Positions 18,352 through 26,522 of a DNA stretch of 64,000 nucleotides are shown here, piece after piece. Where the stretch lies: NCBI GenBank assembly GCA_037045535.1, contig JBAOHI010000002.1, forward strand, positions 1 through 64,000, given 5' to 3'. Position numbers and translations under genes: made by a program. Position 1 is the stretch's first letter; each line of letters starts with the position of its first letter. The notes under the pieces were generated by a model. The model was given only the letters and a program-made list of their open reading frames with translations, ran no database searches and was not told where the DNA came from. The DNA comes from Competibacter_A sp037045535 (GTDB lineage Bacteria; Pseudomonadota; Gammaproteobacteria; Competibacterales; Competibacteraceae).

Positions 18352-19392
18352 CTATTGCCGGAACGACGTCTTGTTCTGGGCGTAGGTGATCGCCTCGTCG
18401 CGGGTCACCCAACCCCTTTTGATCAAATCCAGCAAGTGCTGATCGAGCGTCTGCATTCCGTAAGCCGCCCCCGTCTGAATGGACGAGTACATCTGCGCCA
18501 CTTTGTCCTCGCGGATCAAATTGCGGATGGCGGGAATGCCGACCATGATTTCCCAGGCTGCAGTGCGACCGCCACCTTTTTTCTTGAGCAGCGCTTGCGA
18601 GATCACTGCCCGCAGTGACTCGGATAACATCGAGCGAACCATCGGCTTCTCGCCGGCGGGAAACACGTCGATGATGCGGTCGATCGTTTTGGGAGCGGAA
18701 CTGGTGTGCAGGGTGCCGAACACCAGGTGGCCGGTCTCGGAAGCGGTCAGTGCCAGCCGAATGGTTTCCTGGTCACGCATCTCGCCGACCAGAATGATGT
18801 CAGGATCCTCGCGCAGCGCCGAGCGCAACGCCTCGTTGAAGCCGAGCGTGTCGCGATGCACCTCGCGCTGGTTGATCAAACAGCGGTGGCTCTGGTGGAC
18901 GAACTCGATGGGATCCTCGATGGTCAGAATATGCCCGTATTCGTTTTTATTGATGTAGTCGATCATCGCAGCCAAGGTGGTCGATTTGCCCGATCCGGTC
19001 GGGCCGGTGACCAAAACCAACCCACGCGGCACGGCAATCAAATCCCGAAATACTGGCGGACAACCGAGATCTTCCAAGCTCTTGATCTGGGTGGGAATGG
19101 TACGGAACACTCCGGCAGCGCCGCGGTCCTGGTTGAAGGCGTTGACACGAAAGCGAGCCAGCTTGGGGATCTCAAACGAGAAGTCGCACTCCAAAAACTC
19201 ATCGTAGTCCTTGCGCTGTTTGTCGTTCATGATGTCGTAGATCAGACCGTGTACCACCTTGTGTTCGAGCGGCGGCACATTGATGCGGCGCACATCGCCA
19301 TCCACCCGGATCATGGGCGGTAAACCAGCCGATAGATGGAGATCCGATGCGTTATTGCTCACTGAAAAACTCAATAATTCGTCCAGAGTCAT
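18352..19392 (-). CDS. pilT: Type IV pilus retraction ATPase PilT
   Basis: 346 residues, the standard PilT length. Walker A GPTGSGKSTTLAAM near residue 131, Asp box IEDPIEFVH, Walker B DIILVGEMRDQETI and the His box TGHLVFGTLHTSSAPKT are all present. The hexameric motor at the inner membrane depolymerises pili for twitching and DNA uptake. Start chosen at MTLDELLSFSVSNNASDLHL; an upstream in-frame start is less likely. Divergent from yggS, the usual arrangement. Confidence 0.95.
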   Translation of the reverse strand: MTLDELLSFSVSNNASDLHLSAGLPPMIRVDGDVRRINVPPLEHKVVHGLIYDIMNDKQRKDYDEFLECDFSFEIPKLARFRVNAFNQDRGAAGVFRTIPTQIKSLEDLGCPPVFRDLIAVPRGLVLVTGPTGSGKSTTLAAMIDYINKNEYGHILTIEDPIEFVHQSHRCLINQREVHRDTLGFNEALRSALREDPDIILVGEMRDQETIRLALTASETGHLVFGTLHTSSAPKTIDRIIDVFPAGEKPMVRSMLSESLRAVISQALLKKKGGGRTAAWEIMVGIPAIRNLIREDKVAQMYSSIQTGAAYGMQTLDQHLLDLIKRGWVTRDEAITYAQNKTSFRQ

Positions 19393-19465
19393 AGCGCGGC
19401 GCTCCCGCAAAACGTTGTAAGGCAGCCCGCTAACGGGCAGTTCGAAAAGCCGGATTTCGAGATAG

Positions 19466-19471
19466 TATAAT
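19466..19471 (+). promoter_or_regulatory. Candidate -10 box for yggS
   Basis: A perfect TATAAT at 19466-19471, 48 bases before the yggS start, inside the AT-rich divergent pilT-yggS gap. No good -35 is seen at the right distance, so the call is tentative. Confidence 0.4.
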
Positions 19472-19518
19472 CTTGCTACCGTGATCGTGCCGTCACTGGT
19501 CACAAGGAGCTTCCGTAC

Positions 19519-20205
19519 ATGGCCACCGATTTTGCCGCCCGCCTCGACGCCGTAGTAGCTCGTATCCAGGCTGCCGAGCGCCGCTTCCAGCGCCCGCCGG
19601 GTTCAGTCGAGCTGCTGGCAGTCAGCAAGACCCAACCCGCGGCCGCCATCGCCGCCGCCGCCGCCGCCGGGCAAATTCGTTTTGGTGAGAACTACCTGCA
19701 AGAAGCTTGCGATAAAATGACCGAATTAGCGGCACTCGATCTGGAATGGCACTTCATTGGCCCCGTGCAAGCTAACAAGACCCGGCTCATCGCTGAACGC
19801 TTCGCTTGGGTTCACAGCGTGGACCGACTGAAAATCGCCGAACGGCTGAATGCCCAGCGACCGGACGACTTGCCGCCGCTCAACGTTTGCTTGCAGGTCA
19901 ACATCAGCGGGGAAACGAGCAAGCACGGCTTGGACGCATCGGAGTTGCCCGCGACCGCCTGCGCGGTGGCGAAACTGCCTCGACTGCGGCTGCGCGGGCT
20001 GATGGCGATCCCCGCACCGACCACGGAATTCGCCGCTCAGCGCGAACCGCTCGCTCGGCTCCGCCGACTGTGGGAGGAACTGATCGCCGAGGGCCTGACA
20101 TTGGACACCCTGTCGATGGGCATGTCCGATGATCTGGAAGCCGCTATCGCCGAGGGCAGCACTTTAGTCCGGATCGGGACGGCCATCTTTGGGCCACGGA
20201 CCTGA
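19519..20205 (+). CDS. yggS: YggS family pyridoxal-phosphate homeostasis protein
   Basis: 228 residues, an alanine-racemase-like barrel that binds PLP without known catalysis. PLP lysine in LLAVSKTQPAAAI (about residue 36), IRFGENYLQEA, LEWHFIGPVQANKTR, NISGETSKHG and SMGMSDDLEAAI are the family signatures. The start ATG at 19519 is preceded by AAGGAGC. First gene of the conserved yggS-proC-yggT-yggU run, with one extra small gene inserted before proC. Confidence 0.94.
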   Translation: MATDFAARLDAVVARIQAAERRFQRPPGSVELLAVSKTQPAAAIAAAAAAGQIRFGENYLQEACDKMTELAALDLEWHFIGPVQANKTRLIAERFAWVHSVDRLKIAERLNAQRPDDLPPLNVCLQVNISGETSKHGLDASELPATACAVAKLPRLRLRGLMAIPAPTTEFAAQREPLARLRRLWEELIAEGLTLDTLSMGMSDDLEAAIAEGSTLVRIGTAIFGPRT

Positions 20206-20276
20206 ACGGTTAAGTTGCAGTATGCTAAAGTGTAACGAACCGGAACCAGATTGGACTGACACCCTAAAAACCGCGC

Positions 20277-20678
20277 ATGCCGTCATTTATTTCAAGGCTT
20301 GCAATCTTCATCATCGGCCTGTCGGTGGGCATGAGCTTGCTATCCATACCGCTTGTGGCCATAGCGGACGACGCTTATTTGCGCGAAATCGAAGACGAAG
20401 CCAAGCGTCAGGCCACTACCCTGACCACCAGCCAGCTTCCCCCACCAGTCCTGGTATCGCCAGTCTCCGGGACGGGTACCGAACGATTGGCGCCGGGCCT
20501 GGATCGGGCCAAGTTCGAGCAAGCGCTACGCGAACGCTTGCCGAAGGAAACTTATATCACCTTTCAGCGGCTCGATCCGGCAAACCAACAACAAGTCTAC
20601 GAGTCTTATCGGAACGATAGCAGCCTTGCCGGTATCGGTCAGCAAATCGCTCGGCGGGCAAGTGGAAAAAATCCCTGA
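20277..20678 (+). CDS. Exported small protein of unknown function
   Basis: 133 residues. The N terminus (residues 4-30, SFISRLAIFIIGLSVGMSLL...VAIA) looks like a signal peptide with a cut near ADD. The mature part is charged and helical, with REIEDEAKRQATTL, a Pro-rich linker and a C-terminal FEQALRERLPKETYITFQRL followed by QVYESY. I do not recognise a family. It sits between yggS and proC on the same strand, an insertion into an otherwise conserved order. Confidence 0.65.
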   Translation: MPSFISRLAIFIIGLSVGMSLLSIPLVAIADDAYLREIEDEAKRQATTLTTSQLPPPVLVSPVSGTGTERLAPGLDRAKFEQALRERLPKETYITFQRLDPANQQQVYESYRNDSSLAGIGQQIARRASGKNP

Positions 20679-20758
20679 GCTTCGTCCGAACGTGCCGCGC
20701 AACGGTACCCGAGACGCTGGTCAGCATTGAAACACGATAAAAACATCACGAGGTAGTG

Positions 20759-21592
20759 ATGAAGAACATCCCTATTGCCTTTATTGGCGGCGGCAACATG
20801 GCCCGCAGCCTGATCGGCGGCCTCGTCGCCGGGGGGCACGAACCCGATCGGATTTGGGTCGCGGAACCCGACATTGGCCAGCGGGAACTCCTGCACAGCC
20901 GCCACGGCGTTCGTACCGGCCCAGACAACCTGGCCATCGCCGCTGAGGCCGAAGTCATCGTGCTGGCAGTCAAGCCTCAAATCCTGCAAGGTGTCGCCCG
21001 GCAACTGGCCCCTGTGGTTCAGGCACGTCGACCGTTGGTGATCTCCATCGCCGCCGGCGTGCGCGAACCGGATTTGCGGCGCTGGCTGGGCGGTGGATCG
21101 CTGGCCCTGGTCCGAACCATGCCCAATACACCGGCTCTAGTCGGCAGCGCCGCCAGCGCTTTGTTCGCCAACGAATTCGTCTCCGAAGAACGCCGGCAGC
21201 TGGCGGAATCGCTATTGCGAGCGGTCGGCGTGACGGTCTGGGTGGGCGACGAAAGCCTGCTGGACGCCGTAACGGCTTTGTCCGGCAGCGGTCCGGCCTA
21301 TTTCTTCTTGATCATGGAAGCCCTGGAACGCACCGCGCTCGATCTCGGTCTGGACGCCGATAACGCCCGACTGCTGACTCTGCAAACGGCTTTCGGTGCA
21401 GCCAAAATGGCGCTGGAAAGCGTCGAAAGCCCCGCCATCCTGCGAGCTCGGGTTACTTCACCGGGCGGGACCACCGAGCGTGCCCTGTCGATCCTGCGCG
21501 AAGGCGGTCTCGAAACACTGCTGGCCCAGGCGCTCGAAGCCGCTCGAAGCCGCGCTCGCGAGCTAGGCGATTTATTAGGGGAACAGCCGTGA
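20759..21592 (+). CDS. proC: Pyrroline-5-carboxylate reductase
   Basis: 277 residues. Last step of proline synthesis, NAD(P)H-dependent. Rossmann motif AFIGGGNMARSLIGGL at the N terminus, AVKPQIL, RTMPNTPALVGSAA, LSGSGPAYFFLIMEAL and the terminal VTSPGGTTERAL are all intact. The ATG at 20759 follows GAGGTAGTG; a GTG one codon upstream (20756) is also possible. Overlaps yggT by 4 bases. Confidence 0.95.
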   Translation: MKNIPIAFIGGGNMARSLIGGLVAGGHEPDRIWVAEPDIGQRELLHSRHGVRTGPDNLAIAAEAEVIVLAVKPQILQGVARQLAPVVQARRPLVISIAAGVREPDLRRWLGGGSLALVRTMPNTPALVGSAASALFANEFVSEERRQLAESLLRAVGVTVWVGDESLLDAVTALSGSGPAYFFLIMEALERTALDLGLDADNARLLTLQTAFGAAKMALESVESPAILRARVTSPGGTTERALSILREGGLETLLAQALEAARSRARELGDLLGEQP

Positions 21593-22143
21593 CCGCCATC
21601 ATTTTCCTGGTTCAGACTTTGTTCGGCTTTTACATCCTGGCGGTGATGCTGCGTTTCCTGTTGCAATGCGTGCGCGCCGATTTCTACAACCCTCTGGTCC
21701 AATTCCTGGTCCGCATCACCAACCCTCCCCTACTCCCCTTGCGACGGATTGTTCCCGGATATCGAGGTCTAGATCTGGCGTCGTTGCTTCTCGTCTTCGC
21801 CTTGCAGTGGGTCGAGGTCACTCTGGTCACCCTGCTGCTCGGCCGGGACGTCGGCATCGGTGGCTTGTTGCTACTGACCGTAGTGGAACTACTTAAACTG
21901 TTGATTAACATCTATCTGTGGGGCGTGGTGATTCAGGCAGTGTTGAGCTGGCTCAATCCCGATCCCTATCATCCGGCGGCGCGCTTGCTCACTCAATTGA
22001 CCGGCCCGCTGTTGCGCCCTGCTCGACGGTTATTGCCGCCGATCGCCGGCGTGGATCTGTCGCCGATGCTTGTGATCGTAGCGCTCATCACCATCAATCT
22101 ACTGTTGCTGGACCTTCTCTCCTTTTGGACCGGAGCCGGCTGA
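21589..22143 (+). CDS. yggT: YggT family membrane protein
   Basis: 184 residues with two YggT repeats, each a pair of membrane helices. The first has FLLQCVRADFYNPLVQFLVR and TNPPLLPLRRIVPG; the second has VLSWLNPDPYHPAARLLTQL and GPLLRPARRLLPP. An inner-membrane protein of uncertain function, linked in the literature to osmotic or K+ adaptation. GTG start overlapping proC (GTGA). Translationally coupled. Confidence 0.92.
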   Translation: MTAIIFLVQTLFGFYILAVMLRFLLQCVRADFYNPLVQFLVRITNPPLLPLRRIVPGYRGLDLASLLLVFALQWVEVTLVTLLLGRDVGIGGLLLLTVVELLKLLINIYLWGVVIQAVLSWLNPDPYHPAARLLTQLTGPLLRPARRLLPPIAGVDLSPMLVIVALITINLLLLDLLSFWTGAG

Positions 22144-22147
22144 GACG

Positions 22148-22483
22148 ATGGCCGCCGGATGGTACCGTTGGGACGGCGCCGATCTGATTCTCCAGGTTCG
22201 AGCGCAACCGCGCGCCCACCGCGATGAATGGCTGGAACCGCGCGGCGATCGGATATGCCTCCGCATCGCCGCGCCGCCAGTGGACGGCAAAGCCAACGCT
22301 CATCTAAGGACATTTTTGGCAGAGCTGTTCGGAGTGGCAAAAAGCCAAGTGACCCTGCTGGCCGGCGAGACCGGCCGTGACAAGCGGTTGCGCGTCGCTG
22401 CCCCGCATCGCCTGCCGCCAGGCATCAAGCCGCCAGTCGCGCCGGCAACATCCTCGAATGATTTAACCCACCCAACAATTTGA
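22148..22483 (+). CDS. yggU: DUF167 (YggU) family protein
   Basis: 111 residues. Core motif LILQVRAQPRAHRDEWL, RICLRIAAPPVDGKANAHL, LAELFGVAKSQVTLLAGETG and RDKRLRVAA are characteristic. A small alpha/beta domain without known activity. Follows yggT by 4 bases. The last 20 or so residues are Pro-rich and beyond the family core. Confidence 0.9.
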   Translation: MAAGWYRWDGADLILQVRAQPRAHRDEWLEPRGDRICLRIAAPPVDGKANAHLRTFLAELFGVAKSQVTLLAGETGRDKRLRVAAPHRLPPGIKPPVAPATSSNDLTHPTI

Positions 22484-22516
22484 AAAATAAATTTATTTAT
22501 CTAAAATCGCGTCCCA

Positions 22517-22545
22517 TTGCCGCCAAATCCGGCACCCATTAGACT
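22517..22545 (+). promoter_or_regulatory. Candidate metX promoter (-35 TTGCCG, 17 bp, -10 TAGACT)
   Basis: TTGCCG at 22517-22522 and TAGACT at 22540-22545, 60 bases before metX. Same hexamers, same spacing and the same GACTAGACTCCCCTC core as the site at 8335. The TAGACTAGACT stretch also loosely resembles half of a MetJ box, but not enough to claim an operator. Just upstream is an AT palindrome (AAATAAATTTATTT). Confidence 0.5.
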
Positions 22546-22605
22546 AGACTCCCCTCGTTTATTTGCACCGTTCTCAACGGATACAACTCTACGTCTCGGA
22601 CAACT

Positions 22606-23772
22606 ATGCCGCACACTTTTCCCTCAGATTCCGTCGGTTTGGTCATTCCCCAAACCGCGCATTTCGCGGAGCCGCTGGCGCTGGACTGCGGCCGGTCGCT
22701 GGCGGAATACGAAATAGTTTACGAAACCTACGGCACCCTGAACGCCGATAGCAGCAACGCCGTGCTCATCTGTCACGCGCTGTCGGGCGATCATCATACT
22801 GCCGGCTATCATGAGGGTGCTGACCCGGCCAAACCCGGTTGGTGGGACAACTGCATCGGTCCCGGCAAACCCATCGATACTCGCGAGTTCTTCGTGGTGT
22901 GCTGCAATAACCTGGGCGGTTGCAAGGGCTCTACCGGTCCGACGACCATCAACTCGGATACCCGCAAACCTTACGGGCCAGACTTCCCCATCGTCACCGT
23001 CAAGGATTGGGTCCGCAGCCAGGCTCGATTGGCCGACCGGCTCGGCATCCAGCGATGGGCGGCGGTCATCGGTGGCAGCCTCGGCGGAATGCAAGCCATG
23101 CAATGGGCCATCGCGTTTCCCGAACGGATACGCCACTCGCTAGTGATCGCCGCCGCGCCACGCTTGTCGGCGCAGAACATCGCTTTCAACGAAGTAGCGC
23201 GACAGGCGATCTTGTCCGACCCCGATTTTCACCACGGCCACTATTACGAGCTCGGAGTGGTTCCTCGTCGCGGGTTGATGATCGCCCGGATGTTGGGACA
23301 TATCACCTACTTATCCGACGAAGGGATGCGGGCTAAATTCGGCCGTGAGATGCGCGAGGGCACACCCAATTTTCATTTCAATTTCGACACCGAATTTCAG
23401 GTGGAGAGTTATTTGCGCCATCAGGGCCGCGCTTTCGTGGATCGCTTCGACGCCAACACCTATCTGCTGATGACCAAGACGTTGGACTATTTCGATCCGG
23501 CGGCGAGCTTCGATCAGGATTTATCAGCCGCATTCCACCGGACCCAGGCAGAGTTTTTGGTGATCTCCTTCACCAGCGATTGGCGGTTCGCGCCGGCTCG
23601 CTCGCGCGAGATCGTCCGTGCCTTAGTGCGGGCCAACCGCAAGGTCAGCTATGCCGAAATCCCGTCCGAGTACGGTCACGACGCTTTCCTGATGCCGATT
23701 CCGCTTTATCACGAAATCTTACGCGGCTATCTGACGCGGATCGCCTGCGAGGTGAATGGCCATGCGGCCTGA
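22606..23772 (+). CDS. metX: Homoserine O-acyltransferase MetX
   Basis: 388 residues, alpha/beta hydrolase fold. First committed step of methionine synthesis. Nucleophile Ser in GGSLGGMQAMQWA near residue 164, oxyanion-loop motif CHALSGDHHTAGY, and the catalytic Asp/His in SFTSDWRFAP and YGHDAFLMP. Whether it uses acetyl- or succinyl-CoA cannot be decided by eye; several gammaproteobacterial MetX enzymes paired with MetW use succinyl-CoA. Overlaps metW. Confidence 0.94.
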   Translation: MPHTFPSDSVGLVIPQTAHFAEPLALDCGRSLAEYEIVYETYGTLNADSSNAVLICHALSGDHHTAGYHEGADPAKPGWWDNCIGPGKPIDTREFFVVCCNNLGGCKGSTGPTTINSDTRKPYGPDFPIVTVKDWVRSQARLADRLGIQRWAAVIGGSLGGMQAMQWAIAFPERIRHSLVIAAAPRLSAQNIAFNEVARQAILSDPDFHHGHYYELGVVPRRGLMIARMLGHITYLSDEGMRAKFGREMREGTPNFHFNFDTEFQVESYLRHQGRAFVDRFDANTYLLMTKTLDYFDPAASFDQDLSAAFHRTQAEFLVISFTSDWRFAPARSREIVRALVRANRKVSYAEIPSEYGHDAFLMPIPLYHEILRGYLTRIACEVNGHAA

Positions 23773-24355
23773 ATTGGAACTCATCGGTGATTGGATCCGC
23801 TCCGGCACGCGAGTGCTGGATCTGGGTTGCGGCGATGGCGAGCTGCTGGCTTATCTGCATACGCACCGTCAAGTCAACGGTTATGGCCTGGAAATCGATA
23901 CCGCCAATATCCTCAAGTGTATCCAAACCGGGATCAACGTCATTCACACTGACCTGGAAGCGGGACTGGCGGATTTTGGCGATAGCAGCTTCGATTACGT
24001 CATCATGACTCAGACCTTGCAGGCAGTCCGGCACACAGAGGCGCTACTCGACGAAATGCTACGGGTGGGTCGGCAAGGCATCGTGACCTTTCCTAACTTC
24101 GGCTTCTGGCGCTACCGGCTGCAAATCGCCTTGCAGGGCCTGATGCCGGTCGGTAAAACTCTGCCTTATCAGTGGTACGATACACCCAACGTCCACTTGT
24201 TCACCATTCGGGATTTCGAGGAACTGTGCCGGCGCAAGCGGATCGATATCTTGCAACGCACGGTGCTGGATTATGCCCATCGCGCTCGGATCGGGCCGCG
24301 ACTGTGGCCGAATCTGCTTGGCGAAGTCGCCCTGTACCGACTCGGCCGCGCCTGA
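23762..24355 (+). CDS. metW: Methionine biosynthesis protein MetW
   Basis: 197 residues. SAM-methyltransferase-like fold with motif I TRVLDLGCGDGELLAYL, then YVIMTQTLQAV and VTFPNFGFWRYRLQI, and NVHLFTIRDFEELC. MetW is encoded beside MetX and is reported to be needed for its activity. The ATG at 23762 has GAGGTG at good spacing; ATG at 23756 is too close. Overlaps the metX end. Confidence 0.93.
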   Translation: MRPELELIGDWIRSGTRVLDLGCGDGELLAYLHTHRQVNGYGLEIDTANILKCIQTGINVIHTDLEAGLADFGDSSFDYVIMTQTLQAVRHTEALLDEMLRVGRQGIVTFPNFGFWRYRLQIALQGLMPVGKTLPYQWYDTPNVHLFTIRDFEELCRRKRIDILQRTVLDYAHRARIGPRLWPNLLGEVALYRLGRA

Positions 24356-24406
24356 GCGGTTTGCTCTCCCTTGGACAGCCCCACGTCTGGATTCTGGAGG
24401 TTCGCG

Positions 24407-24874
24407 ATGCCTACTACACTGTCCGCTATCTGCCGCTCGCGCCGGAACAACGGGGTCACCCGCTCACGCGGTTTTACCCTGATCGAAGTCATGGTCGTCG
24501 TGGTCATTCTCAGCATCCTGGCAGCCGTGGTGGTCCCACGCATCATGGACAATCCCGACAAAGCTCGGGTCGTCAAAGCCAAGCAGGATATTCGGGTGCT
24601 GAAAAATCAGTTGGATTTATACCGCCTGCACAATTTCCGCTACCCGACCACGGAACAGGGCTTGGAAGCGCTGGTGCAAAAACCCGCTGACGCGACACAT
24701 TGGCAAGAGGGCGGGTATCTGGACAAGCTACCCAAGGATCCCTGGGGCAAGCCCTACCAGTATCTCAGCCCCGGCCAGCACGGCGACATCGATATTTATT
24801 CGCTGGGTGCCGACGGACAACCGGGAGGAGAAGGCGTGGACGCCGACATCGGCAACTGGAATCTGGACGACTAG
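24407..24874 (+). CDS. gspG: Type II secretion major pseudopilin GspG
   Basis: 155 residues. Prepilin motif RGFTLIEVMVVVVILSILAA after an unusually long 21-residue leader rich in Arg. The mature protein has the GspG hallmarks: TTEQGLEALVQKP, YLDKLPKDPWGKPYQYLSPG and the calcium-loop region DIDIYSLGADG. Start 24407 preceded by CTGGAGG. First of eight gsp genes in a tight run; gspC-F are not here. Confidence 0.95.
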   Translation: MPTTLSAICRSRRNNGVTRSRGFTLIEVMVVVVILSILAAVVVPRIMDNPDKARVVKAKQDIRVLKNQLDLYRLHNFRYPTTEQGLEALVQKPADATHWQEGGYLDKLPKDPWGKPYQYLSPGQHGDIDIYSLGADGQPGGEGVDADIGNWNLDD

Positions 24875-24897
24875 ACCGCACGCGGCAAGGCGCCGAA

Positions 24898-25407
24898 ATG
24901 ACCGGGCCGGCGCGCGGTTTCACATTGCTGGAAGTGATGGTCGTGCTGGTCCTGATCGGCATCATCACCAGCCTTGCCCTGCTCTCGGTCGGTGGCGGAC
25001 CCAAGGAGCGGTTGGCGGAGGAAGGCCAGCGCTTGGCGGCACTGATCCAGCTCCACCAGCAAGAAGCCACCCTGAGTGGCGATTCGCGCGGTGTCCGTTT
25101 CTCCCGCACCGGCTACGCCATTCTGCGCCAGGGTGAAAAGGGCACTTGGCAGTCGCTAACCGCCGCCAACGCCCTGATCCAACGTCAACTACCCGCCGAG
25201 ATCGAACTCAAACTCTGGATCGAAGGGCGACCCGTTGCCTTGCAAAATGCGGGTGGATCGCCGCAAGTGCTGTTGCTGGCCAGCGGTGAGGCCACGGAAT
25301 TCGTCGCCGTTTTCGGCCTCGTCGACGAGCCGGGTCCGGATCCGCCGCTCTATCGGGTGTCCGGCGACGCGCTGGGTCGGTTGACCGTGGGGCTAGTGAC
25401 GCGATGA
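24898..25407 (+). CDS. gspH: Type II secretion minor pseudopilin GspH
   Basis: 169 residues. Short leader then prepilin motif ARGFTLLEVMVVLVLIGIIT, processed by the prepilin peptidase. LAEEGQRLAALIQLHQQEAT is the GspH N-terminal helix. It is followed by a beta domain with GVRFSRTGYAILRQGEKGTW. A minor component of the pseudopilus in the periplasm. The stop overlaps the gspI start. Confidence 0.92.
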   Translation: MTGPARGFTLLEVMVVLVLIGIITSLALLSVGGGPKERLAEEGQRLAALIQLHQQEATLSGDSRGVRFSRTGYAILRQGEKGTWQSLTAANALIQRQLPAEIELKLWIEGRPVALQNAGGSPQVLLLASGEATEFVAVFGLVDEPGPDPPLYRVSGDALGRLTVGLVTR

Positions 25408-25880
25408 AACACTTGACTGGATTCACGCTGTTGGAAGTGCTAGTGGCGCTGGCGGTGCTGGCTATTGCCATGGGGGCCATCATCAGCGTCGCCACCCAGA
25501 GCGTCAACACGATCGGTGATCTGCGCGATCAGACCTTCGCCGGTTGGGTGGCCCTCAACAAAGTCAACGAACTGTTGCTGGATCCCAAGCCTTGGCCCAA
25601 CGAAGGCTCTCGCCGAGGCCGTGCCGAGTTGGCTAACCGCGTCTGGCGCTGGGAAGCACGATTCCAAAAAACGAACGATTCCGATCTATCGCGCCTGGAA
25701 GTCGCGGTCCGCACCGACGAGAACAGCCCCGCACTCAGCACGCTGGTGGCTTTCAAGGGCCGGCCACCACCCGACGAGCCATCCACCGATCCCGCTTCCC
25801 CGAAAAAACCCTCGGAAAACCAGTCGTCGAAAGCTCGATCGTCCAAGACCTCGCCTCAAGCCTCCTCCCATCTGCCATGA
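25404..25880 (+). CDS. gspI: Type II secretion minor pseudopilin GspI
   Basis: 158 residues. Prepilin motif TGFTLLEVLVALAVLAIAMG, then WVALNKVNELLLDPKPWP and RVWRWEARF typical of GspI. The last 40 residues (from about 120) are a Pro/Ser/Lys-rich tail not normal for GspI (length usually about 120-130). Start overlaps gspH (ATGA), stop overlaps gspJ (ATGA). GspI forms the pseudopilus tip with GspJ and GspK. Confidence 0.92.
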   Translation: MKHLTGFTLLEVLVALAVLAIAMGAIISVATQSVNTIGDLRDQTFAGWVALNKVNELLLDPKPWPNEGSRRGRAELANRVWRWEARFQKTNDSDLSRLEVAVRTDENSPALSTLVAFKGRPPPDEPSTDPASPKKPSENQSSKARSSKTSPQASSHLP

Positions 25881-26491
25881 ACGACCCAGCACGCGGTTTC
25901 ACTTTGCTGGAATTGCTGGTTGCGTTGGCGGTATTCGCCATCATGTCCATTGCCGCCTACAGCGGTTTGCGCAATGTGCTGTTTACCCGCGCCGCCGTGG
26001 AAGAGCAAACCCGGCGACTGGCAGCCGTGCAACTGGCGGTTTTTCGGCTGGAGCAAGACATCGAGCAGACCGTACCGCGCGGTATCCGCGACGAATACGG
26101 TGAACCCCAGGCCGCCCTGGTCGGTGGTGAACTGGCCAGTGATCGGTTGACTCTGACCCGCGCCGGTTGGGACAATCCGCTCGAGCAATCGCGCGCCAAT
26201 TTGCAGCGGGTCACCTATCGGTTTCGGGATGGTCGATTATGGCGGCGGTACTGGGATACGCTCGACCGAGGCGGTTTGACCGAACCGCACGAAACGCTGT
26301 TGCTGGATCGGGTGCGAGAATTCCGGGTCCGATTCCTCGATCAGGAAGATTGGCGAAACGATTGGCCGCCACCCCACGAAACCGAGACCGATCAACAGAA
26401 GCCTGCTGATTCGCTGCCTCGGGCAGTAGAAATCGGCCTGACGCTAGAGGATTGGGGTGAAATCACTCGTTTGCTACCCCTGCCCGGCTGA
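25877..26491 (+). CDS. gspJ: Type II secretion minor pseudopilin GspJ
   Basis: 204 residues. Prepilin motif ARGFTLLELLVALAVFAIMS, then RRLAAVQLAVFRLEQDIEQT and the GspJ beta domain with LTLTRAGWDNPL and RRYWDTLDRG. It is the tip-complex partner of GspI and GspK. Overlaps gspI and lies just upstream of gspK. Confidence 0.92.
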   Translation: MNDPARGFTLLELLVALAVFAIMSIAAYSGLRNVLFTRAAVEEQTRRLAAVQLAVFRLEQDIEQTVPRGIRDEYGEPQAALVGGELASDRLTLTRAGWDNPLEQSRANLQRVTYRFRDGRLWRRYWDTLDRGGLTEPHETLLLDRVREFRVRFLDQEDWRNDWPPPHETETDQQKPADSLPRAVEIGLTLEDWGEITRLLPLPG

Positions 26492-26522
26492 CGCCCAACC
26501 GCGCTCCGACCCGCCGTCCACC

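Noticed and set aside
22517..22545. Possible MetJ box or SAM riboswitch before metX
   Set aside because: TAGACTAGACT resembles AGACGTCT only weakly and I see no riboswitch stems; the sequence is better explained as a promoter.
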